From contig NZ_JACHBD010000001.1 in assembly GCF_014200175.1 (NCBI RefSeq), positions 62,001 to 126,000 on the forward strand: a stretch of DNA of 64,000 nucleotides. The letters are read 5' to 3'. Of the stretch, positions 57,241 to 64,000 are shown one piece after another. A program made the position numbers and the translations under genes. The notes under the pieces are model-generated. The model was not told the DNA's origin. It was given only the letters and a program-made list of their open reading frames with translations, and did no database searches. Source of the stretch: Rhizobium lentis (lineage in GTDB: Bacteria; Pseudomonadota; Alphaproteobacteria; Rhizobiales; Rhizobiaceae). How positions within the stretch are numbered: position 1 is the first letter of the stretch; the number at the start of each line of letters is the position of its first letter.

Positions 57241-59553
57241 ATGGATCACCAGGATAAATCCAAGACGGACAAGAACCTGACGAGTGGCGATCTCGACGAG
57301 CAGGCGCTCTTCTTCCATCGCTACCCCCGCCCCGGCAAGCTGGAGATCCAGGCGACCAAGCCGCTCGGCAACCAGCGCGATCTAGCGCTCGCCTATTCGC
57401 CGGGCGTTGCCGCCCCTTGCCTTGCCATCCGCGACAACCCTGAAATGGCGGCCGAATATACTTCGCGCGCCAATCTCGTCGCCGTCATCTCCAACGGCAC
57501 CGCCGTGCTCGGCCTCGGCAATATCGGCCCGCTGGCTTCGAAGCCGGTCATGGAGGGCAAAGCCGTGCTCTTCAAGAAGTTCGCCGGCATCGACGTCTTC
57601 GACATCGAGATCGACGCGGCGAGCGTCGACCAGATGGTCTCGACCGTCAGCTCGCTGGAGCCGACCTTTGGCGGCATCAATCTCGAGGACATCAAGGCGC
57701 CGGAATGCTTCGAGGTCGAGCGGCGCCTGCGCGAAAAGATGAAGATCCCGGTCTTCCACGACGACCAGCACGGCACGGCAATCATCGTCGCCGCCGCGAT
57801 CCTGAACGGGCTCGAACTTGCCGGCAAGGCGATCGAGAACGTCAAGATCATCGCATCCGGCGCGGGTGCCGCCGCTCTTGCCTGCTTGAACCTGCTGGTA
57901 ACCCTCGGCGCCAAGCGCGAAAACATCTGGGTCCATGACCTCGAAGGCCTCGTCTATCAGGGCCGCACCGAGTTGATGGACGAGTGGAAGGCCGTCTACG
58001 CCCAGCAGAGCGACACGCGTACACTGGCTGAAAACATCGGCGGCGCCGATGTGTTCCTCGGGCTGTCGGCCGCCGGCGTGCTGAAGCCGGAACTGCTGGC
58101 ACAGATGGCCGACAAGCCGCTGATCATGGCGCTCGCCAATCCAACGCCGGAGATCATGCCGGATCTCGCCCGCGCGGCCCGTCCGGATGCGATGATCTGC
58201 ACCGGCCGCTCGGATTTCGCCAATCAGGTCAACAACGTCCTCTGCTTCCCCTATATCTTCCGCGGCGCGCTCGATTGCGGCGCCGAGACGATCAATGAGG
58301 AAATGAAGATGGCGGCCGTGCGTGCCATCGCAGCACTCGCTCGCGAAGAGCCGTCCGATGTCGCCGCCCGCGCCTATTCCGGCGAGACCCCGGTCTTCGG
58401 CCCGGATTACCTGATCCCCTCGCCCTTCGATCCGCGCCTCATCCTGCGCATCGCGCCGGCCGTCGCCAAAGCTGCCGAACAGAGCGGCGTCGCCCGTCGC
58501 CCGATCCAGGATTTCGACGCCTATTTCGATCAGCTGAACCGCTTCGTCTTCCGCTCCGGCTTCGTCATGAAGCCGATCTTCACCGCGGCCAAGGCCGCCG
58601 AGCGCAAGCGTGTCATCTTCTCCGAAGGTGAAGACGAGCGCGTGCTGCGCGCCGCCCAGGTGCTGCTTGAGGAAGGCCTGGCCAAACCGATCCTCATCGG
58701 CCGTCCGCAGGTCATCGAGACACGCCTCAAGCGCTACGGCCTGCGCATTCGCCCGCTGCAGGATTTCGAGGTCATCAATCCGGAAGACGACCCGCGCTTC
58801 CGCGAATATGTCGATCTCTATTTCTCGCTCGTCGGCCGCCGCGGCGTCATTCCGGAAGCCGCCCGCACCATCGTGCGCACCAACACGACAGTCATCGGCG
58901 CGCTGGCGCTGAGGCGCGGCGAGGCCGATGCGCTGATCTGCGGCCTGGAAGGCCGGTACGAGAAGCACCTGCGCGACGTCCGCCAGATCATCGGCAAGCG
59001 CAAAGATGTCCGCGATTTCTCCGCCCTCAGCCTGATGATCTCGCAGCGCGGCGCCACCTTCTTCACCGACACCTACGTCACCTTCAATCCGAGCGCCGAA
59101 GAGATTGCCGAGGCGACGGTGCTGGCGGCCGAGGAAATCCGCCGTTTCGGCATCACCCCGCGCGCTGCCCTCGTCTCGCACTCCAACTTCGGCTCGCGCG
59201 AATCCGAAAGCGCCACCAAAATGCGCAATGCCCTGCAGCTCGTGCGCGACGCCGCGCCCGATCTCGAGGTGGACGGCGAAATGCACGGTGAAAGCGCCAT
59301 CACCGAAGCCCTGCGCAAGCGCGTCATGCCGCACACGACGCTGCACGACGAGGCGAACCTGCTGGTCTTCCCGAACCTCGACGCCGCCAACATCACCCTC
59401 GGCGTGGTCAAATCGATGACCGATGGACTGCATGTCGGACCGATCCTGCTCGGCGCCGCCATGCCCGCCCATATCCTCGCGCCCTCCGTCACCTCCCGCG
59501 GCGTCGTCAACATGGCGGCATTGGCCGTCGTCGAGGCATCGCAGCCGGCATAA
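57241..59553 (+). CDS. dme: malic enzyme with C-terminal phosphotransacetylase-like domain
   Basis: A 770-residue protein that decarboxylates malate to pyruvate, supplying acetyl-CoA for the TCA cycle during growth on C4-dicarboxylates. Residues about 1-430 form the malic enzyme ([29 protein letters not shown]), and about 440-770 a Pta-like domain. Rhizobia have two such enzymes, NAD-type Dme (770 residues in S. meliloti, from memory) and NADP-type Tme (slightly shorter); length and overall text favour Dme, but the cofactor is not proven, and automatic labels often read maeB. GGAGG precedes the ATG at 57241. In rhizobia Dme is needed for nitrogen fixation. Confidence 0.9.
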   Translation: MDHQDKSKTDKNLTSGDLDEQALFFHRYPRPGKLEIQATKPLGNQRDLALAYSPGVAAPCLAIRDNPEMAAEYTSRANLVAVISNGTAVLGLGNIGPLASKPVMEGKAVLFKKFAGIDVFDIEIDAASVDQMVSTVSSLEPTFGGINLEDIKAPECFEVERRLREKMKIPVFHDDQHGTAIIVAAAILNGLELAGKAIENVKIIASGAGAAALACLNLLVTLGAKRENIWVHDLEGLVYQGRTELMDEWKAVYAQQSDTRTLAENIGGADVFLGLSAAGVLKPELLAQMADKPLIMALANPTPEIMPDLARAARPDAMICTGRSDFANQVNNVLCFPYIFRGALDCGAETINEEMKMAAVRAIAALAREEPSDVAARAYSGETPVFGPDYLIPSPFDPRLILRIAPAVAKAAEQSGVARRPIQDFDAYFDQLNRFVFRSGFVMKPIFTAAKAAERKRVIFSEGEDERVLRAAQVLLEEGLAKPILIGRPQVIETRLKRYGLRIRPLQDFEVINPEDDPRFREYVDLYFSLVGRRGVIPEAARTIVRTNTTVIGALALRRGEADALICGLEGRYEKHLRDVRQIIGKRKDVRDFSALSLMISQRGATFFTDTYVTFNPSAEEIAEATVLAAEEIRRFGITPRAALVSHSNFGSRESESATKMRNALQLVRDAAPDLEVDGEMHGESAITEALRKRVMPHTTLHDEANLLVFPNLDAANITLGVVKSMTDGLHVGPILLGAAMPAHILAPSVTSRGVVNMAALAVVEASQPA

Positions 59554-59582
59554 GCCGGCTGCTCGCAACCCGGCGAGAACTA

Positions 59583-60116
59583 TCAGACAGCCCGGATCGA
59601 CAGGCGCCCTTGATCCGCGAGCGCATCGGCGCGTTCGTTGCCGGCAATGCCGGAATGGCCTTTGCACCAGGTAACGGTCACCAGGGCGTTCTGCGATAGT
59701 TGAAAATCGACTGCCTTCCACAGTTCCGCATTGTCGATCGTTCGCCTTCGAGCATTTCCATTCGGGCTGCTTTTCTTCCAGCCGTTGCTTTTCCAGATAT
59801 GTCGCCGGCTGTTGCAGCCTTTGACGGCATAGACGGAATCGGACCAGATGGTCGCAGCTTCGCCGGCTGCTTCGCTATTGATCCAGATGGCGGCCTTCAG
59901 GACGGCGGTCAATTCCATCGAATTGTTGGCCGACTCCCGGACGCCACCGAATCCGGAGGCGATTTCCACCGCATCGCGATAGGCCACAAATGCCCAGCCG
60001 CCGTGCTGGGAACCGGGTTCGTAACAACCGTCCACGAAGATGTGAAGGCCGTGTTGAGGTTCGCGCATCCCGCCGGTTGTTGCAGGCGAGTGGCGTTCGC
60101 TGAAGATGCCTATCAT
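59583..60116 (-). CDS. rnhA: ribonuclease HI
   Basis: A 177-residue RNase HI that cleaves RNA in RNA-DNA hybrids. The catalytic acids are all present: D in IFVDGCYEPG, E in NNSMELTAV, D in WSDSVYAVKG, and D in GNERADALA. ATG 60116 and ATG 60068 are both plausible starts; the second gives 161 residues, nearer the E. coli size of 155. It converges with the malic enzyme gene and is divergent from the Coq7-like gene. Confidence 0.88.
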   Translation of the reverse strand: MIGIFSERHSPATTGGMREPQHGLHIFVDGCYEPGSQHGGWAFVAYRDAVEIASGFGGVRESANNSMELTAVLKAAIWINSEAAGEAATIWSDSVYAVKGCNSRRHIWKSNGWKKSSPNGNARRRTIDNAELWKAVDFQLSQNALVTVTWCKGHSGIAGNERADALADQGRLSIRAV

Positions 60117-60281
60117 TCTCGCCCCGCCCTCGCCTTTGCTGCGCCGCCCAGACCGGCGCGAATTGCGACGGTCTGCACGCCGCCTGAAGCGGAATGCACC
60201 TCGTCGATTGTGTCGACCATTGACGATAGTAGCGGCAGTGGTGCCTATTGCCGAGGGGTGAACTATGGGGCAGCGTCGATC

Positions 60282-60878
60282 ATGGACAATCCGTTGAGCA
60301 ATGCCGGTAGGCGCGATCGAAGCGTAACCGTTCGTCGTATTCTCAAGGTTAATCATGCTGGCGAATTCGGCGCAATTCGCATCTATGGCGCACAGATCTG
60401 GATGGCCCGTAGGCTGTTTCCCGACATCATTCCCGCACTCCGCGAAATGCGACACGACGAGATCAAGCATTGCCGCCTGTTTCGCGATGCAATGCCGCCC
60501 AGGAAGGCGAAGCCATGCCGCGTCATGGCATTCTGGAGCCTCGGTGGTTACCTGCTCGGTTTCCTGACAGCCCTCGGTGGACGTAATACGGTCTGGATCT
60601 GTACCGAGGCGGTCGAAAGCACCGTTCACCGTCACCTTGAGGATCAATTGGCTTTTCTGGAGGCCGGTGACCCCGAGCTTCATGGCCTTATAGCCTCCAT
60701 TCAAGAGGAAGAATTGGCTCATCTCAGGCAGGCCGAGAAAAACCAGACAGCACGCGGAATGAGCCACACACTGCTCCTGCCCGTGGTCGCCGCACTCACC
60801 GATCTGATGATCTGGCTGTCGACATGGGGAGACTCAAGCTGGATGCGTGCCGAAATGGCTCGCTCGAAACAGACCTGA
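60282..60878 (+). CDS. demethoxyubiquinone hydroxylase family protein (Coq7-like)
   Basis: A 198-residue di-iron protein. The ligands are seen in order: E in VNHAGEFGAIRIY, ExxH in RHDEIKHCRLF, E in TEAVESTVHRHL, and ExxH in EEELAHLRQ. This matches the Coq7 four-helix carboxylate fold that hydroxylates demethoxyubiquinone in ubiquinone synthesis. Many alphaproteobacteria use flavin hydroxylases or other forms, so the function here is likely but not proved. ATG 60282 is preferred; a GTG at 60258 is in frame. Confidence 0.8.
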   Translation: MDNPLSNAGRRDRSVTVRRILKVNHAGEFGAIRIYGAQIWMARRLFPDIIPALREMRHDEIKHCRLFRDAMPPRKAKPCRVMAFWSLGGYLLGFLTALGGRNTVWICTEAVESTVHRHLEDQLAFLEAGDPELHGLIASIQEEELAHLRQAEKNQTARGMSHTLLLPVVAALTDLMIWLSTWGDSSWMRAEMARSKQT

Positions 60879-61081
60879 CAGTCCGCGACCGGATCTGTCC
60901 GCGAGCGACTTCTGGCGCGACGCGGTCCATCCGGGGAATCGCCGGCCTCTGGTGGATAAGATCGCGAAAATACGCTAAGAATTTCTCTGAGCTTATTAAG
61001 AGAAACACGCTAAGAGGAAACGCGCGACGAAGTGACGTCGCACTCGACCCATCGACCGTTTGCTCATTCCGGGACGACGCC

Positions 61082-62182
61082 GTGAAACGCCGAAACCTGT
61101 CTCTTGCGCTTCTCCTTGCCTTCGCGACGCCCGTCGCCGCGCAGACGAGTGCCATCTGCGATGACCTGCGCGGCCGCCTGGCCGACCTGCCGCGATCGAT
61201 CGGCAACGGCAATGGTCCGGAAGCGCGCCAATTTTCCGGTGCCATAGCCGAGCAGAACCTCGAGCTGCGCAAGGTCCGCAACGACCTGCGCAGCTACGGC
61301 TGCACCTCGGGCAGCATGGTGGTGATCGGCGGCGAGAATGCCGATTATTGTGACGAGCTCTCGCAAGCTGAAGCCCGGATGATCGATAATATCCGGTATC
61401 TCCAGGATCGTCGTGCCGAACTGCGCAGCCAGGGCGGCGGTGATGACGGCGGGCGCCGCGAACTGATGGCTGCTCTTGAGCGCAATGGCTGCAACAGCGA
61501 GAATTTCTACGCCCCGTCCGAGCGCAGCGCCAACGACCTTGCCCCGAGCATCGAGGAACAGACGATGCGCGCCGACACCTTCATTCCGCTCGGCGGCGGT
61601 GAAGAAGTTGACCCGCGTTACGGCCTGCCGAGGACCGAGATGCTTTCGCCGGTCAGCACCATCTGCGTGCGCAGTTGCGACGGCGGCTTCTTCCCGATCA
61701 GCTCGAACGCCACCTCGGTCGATTTCGGCCGCGATGCTGAAACCTGCGCCAAGATGTGTCCGGGCATAGAGACCGAGCTTTTCTATCGAGACGTGAGGAG
61801 CACCGAAGCCTCGAACATGATTTCGGTGGCAACCGGCACGCCCTACAGCGCCTTGCAGAACGCCTTCGCCTACAAGAACCGCGCGCCCGGCGAGAAAAAT
61901 GCCTGCGCCTGCAATCTCACCGCCTATTACGAAGAGATGCGCGGCAAGCAGGCCGTGAGCGAACCGCCGCAGCAGGGATCGATCACCACGATCCGCACCA
62001 ATCCGCCGGCGAAAGGTACCGCGGCTGCGCCAACGGCACCCCAGCCGTCAGTCCCGGAGCGTCCCTATGACCCTGCGCAAAACAAGGTCCGGCAGGTCGG
62101 ACCGCAGTTTCTGGCGGGCGACCAGGGTTCGATCGATCTTGCCAACCCGGCAACACCGGGCCCGCAGCCGCAACAGCAGTGA
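61082..62182 (+). CDS. exported DUF2865 protein
   Basis: A 366-residue protein with a signal peptide (KRRNLSLALLLAFATPVAAQ) and eleven or so cysteines, among them CVRSCDGGFFPIS, CAKMCPG and CACNL, which probably form disulphides in the periplasm. This is the DUF2865 family, common in Rhizobiales and without known function. A Pro/Gln-rich tail closes it. The first codon is GTG at 61082, which puts the signal peptide at the N-terminus. It is a single gene. Confidence 0.82.
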   Translation: MKRRNLSLALLLAFATPVAAQTSAICDDLRGRLADLPRSIGNGNGPEARQFSGAIAEQNLELRKVRNDLRSYGCTSGSMVVIGGENADYCDELSQAEARMIDNIRYLQDRRAELRSQGGGDDGGRRELMAALERNGCNSENFYAPSERSANDLAPSIEEQTMRADTFIPLGGGEEVDPRYGLPRTEMLSPVSTICVRSCDGGFFPISSNATSVDFGRDAETCAKMCPGIETELFYRDVRSTEASNMISVATGTPYSALQNAFAYKNRAPGEKNACACNLTAYYEEMRGKQAVSEPPQQGSITTIRTNPPAKGTAAAPTAPQPSVPERPYDPAQNKVRQVGPQFLAGDQGSIDLANPATPGPQPQQQ

Positions 62183-62188
62183 CCGCTG

Positions 62189-63101
<913 letters not shown>

Positions 63102-63300
63102 TATTTCAGGAAAGCGACGCGGCAGCAAGCACCGGCCCGTGCGCGAGCGAAACAAACTGCGCGTGCCCTCGATCCCATTCTACTTGGTGATATATTCATA
63201 CATCAAATACACACTATTTTTCGCGCGTTTAGGGTTTGCCGTGAGCCTCGGGCGACATACTTAAGCCAGCCTCCGGCAGAAGCGATTGCCGCCCTCCGGG

Positions 63301-63438
63301 ATGTCCGATTTCAGGCAGAAAATTCTGCGTGACAACTGGCAACCGCGACGCTACATACGCCTAATGTCGACGACTTCAATCCACGCCTCGCGATTTTATT
63401 CGTACCGCTGCTCCCAGCGGATGCGGGTCTATGCGTAA
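63301..63438 (+). CDS. possible leader peptide of aroG
   Basis: A 45-codon frame (ATG 63301), or 24 codons from the inner ATG at 63364, ends at 63438 about 90 bp before aroG. The last part reads FYSYRCSQRMRVYA, with one Phe and three Tyr within 14 codons, and lies directly before a chain of alternative stems. Neither start has a strong ribosome site, which is the main doubt. The rest of the gap 63102-63300 is AT-rich around 63180-63235 and probably holds promoters. Confidence 0.5.
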   Translation: MSDFRQKILRDNWQPRRYIRLMSTTSIHASRFYSYRCSQRMRVYA

Positions 63439-63494
63439 CTGAAGTCAACGCGACGACAACCCGAACAGCCGCTAGTCTACCTGGCGGCTTTTTT
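63405..63494 (+). promoter_or_regulatory. leader-peptide attenuator of aroG (alternative stems and terminator)
   Basis: Segment 1 CCGCTG (63405-63410) pairs with segment 2 CAGCGG (63415-63420). Segment 2 (AGCGG) can instead pair with CCGCT of segment 3 (63469-63473). Segment 3 AGCCGC (63467-63472) also pairs with segment 4 GCGGCT (63484-63489), a terminator stem with a T-run after it. The Phe-Tyr-Ser-Tyr codons (63394-63405) end where segment 1 begins. Confidence 0.65.
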
Positions 63495-63528
63495 GTTCCG
63501 CTCGGTATGACCAAACAGGAGCCATACC

Positions 63529-64000
63529 GTGTCCGATACCATCGATGATCTGCGTATCCTCGAAATCACCCCGCTGACCAAACCCGCTGATATCATCGCG
63601 GAAATCCCCCGAACCGCTGCCGTCAGCGAGACGGTGACCAGCAACCGCCATGCGATCCATAAGATTCTGGAGGGAGACGACGACCGCCTGGTCGTCGTCA
63701 TCGGCCCCTGCTCCATCCATGATCCTGCCGCGGCACGCGAATATGCCGAGCGGCTGGCGGAACAGCGGCAGCGCTTCTCCGGCGATCTCGAAATCGTCAT
63801 GCGCGTCTATTTCGAAAAGCCCCGCACTACGGTCGGCTGGAAGGGCCTGATGAACGACCCGCATCTCGATGGCAGCTACCGCATCGAGGAAGGGCTTCGG
63901 ATTGCCAGGCGCCTGCTGCTCGACATCAATGCCATGGGCCTGCCCGCCGGCGTCGAATTCCTCGAGACGATCACGCCGCAATACATCACCGATCTCGTGA
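63529..64000 (+). CDS. aroG: 3-deoxy-7-phosphoheptulonate synthase, class I (5' part, cut by window end)
   Basis: The first 157 codons of a DAHP synthase, which joins phosphoenolpyruvate and erythrose 4-phosphate in the first step of the shikimate pathway. The text VVVIGPCSIHD, MRVYFEKPRTTVGWKGL and GLPAGVEFLE is that of the E. coli AroG/F/H type. Starts with GTG at 63529, with AGGAG nearby upstream. An attenuator with Phe/Tyr codons precedes it (see above), which suggests control by charged tRNA-Tyr or tRNA-Phe. Confidence 0.93.
   Translation, partial: MSDTIDDLRILEITPLTKPADIIAEIPRTAAVSETVTSNRHAIHKILEGDDDRLVVVIGPCSIHDPAAAREYAERLAEQRQRFSGDLEIVMRVYFEKPRTTVGWKGLMNDPHLDGSYRIEEGLRIARRLLLDINAMGLPAGVEFLETITPQYITDLV

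Noticed and set aside
57382..59721. 779-codon open frame antisense to the malic enzyme gene
   Set aside because: High-GC antisense shadow; the translation is of low complexity with Asp/Arg/Gly bias and no domain, while the other strand is a clear enzyme.
63102..63300. AT-rich stretch as a sign of recent gene transfer with aroG
   Set aside because: The low-GC part is only about 50 bp and fits divergent promoters; aroG itself has the codon bias of its neighbours.

Overview
The window looks like a stretch of core chromosome from a fast-growing rhizobium (Rhizobium etli/leguminosarum type, Hyphomicrobiales). The signs are high GC with strong third-position bias, housekeeping proteins of alphaproteobacterial type, the CckA kinase, a giant growth-pole scaffold of the GPR/RgsE family, a malic enzyme fused to a phosphotransacetylase-like domain, and several rhizobial interspersed palindromic repeats. 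I saw no prophage, transposase, CRISPR array, rRNA or tRNA. These assignments come from reading motifs and protein sequence, not from database searches.

Layout. 1-2.1 kb: two tandem Bcr/CflA-type MFS exporters (the first cut by the window edge) and a GNAT gene with an apparent frameshift. 2.2-12.6 kb, nearly all minus strand: two tandem inositol-monophosphatase-like genes, ttcA, glutaminase, rpsD with a long leader, a HerA-like ATPase, and a tight murI-trmJ-FUSC cluster. 12.6-16.3 kb: palindromic repeats, icd, a GNAT, a GST-like protein and an AraC regulator. 16.4-20.6 kb: a three-armed palindromic element, alaS, and recA with an alphaproteobacterial SOS box. 20.7-22.7 kb: psuK-psuG pseudouridine breakdown. 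22.8-32.6 kb: cckA, a FliO-like protein, a DUF1062 protein, a zinc-less DksA, a SixA-like phosphatase, the ycjX-ycjF pair and a secreted protein. 32.6-35.1 kb: folP-folB-folK and a DUF922 protein. 35.2-36.5 kb: a probable small RNA, a repeat element, a 2Fe-2S ferredoxin and an orphan HPt protein. 36.6-44.0 kb: CtrA-type boxes and the 2324-residue GPR/RgsE-like protein. 44-50.7 kb: a cysteine hydrolase, a P-loop kinase, a D,D-carboxypeptidase and a four-gene Mla-type lipid transport operon. 50.7-62.2 kb: dipeptide epimerase, MFS transporter, metallophosphatase, histidine phosphatase, BBE-type oxidase, GNAT, malic enzyme, RNase HI, a Coq7-like protein and a DUF2865 protein. 62.2-64 kb: cobalamin riboswitch plus bluB, then aroG (cut by the window end) behind what looks like a classical leader-peptide attenuator.

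How the genes connect. Envelope and polar-growth functions recur: murI, the carboxypeptidase, the Mla transporter, the polar scaffold, and CckA, which in alphaproteobacteria feeds the CtrA regulon. A full CtrA consensus sits between the HPt gene and the polar scaffold, so the two ends of that pathway may meet here. The most notable signals are the aroG attenuator (a Phe/Tyr-bearing leader ORF with three mutually exclusive stems), the ten 44-residue repeats with an apparent 88-residue super-repeat in the scaffold, and a small RNA candidate that shows an anti-Shine-Dalgarno loop.
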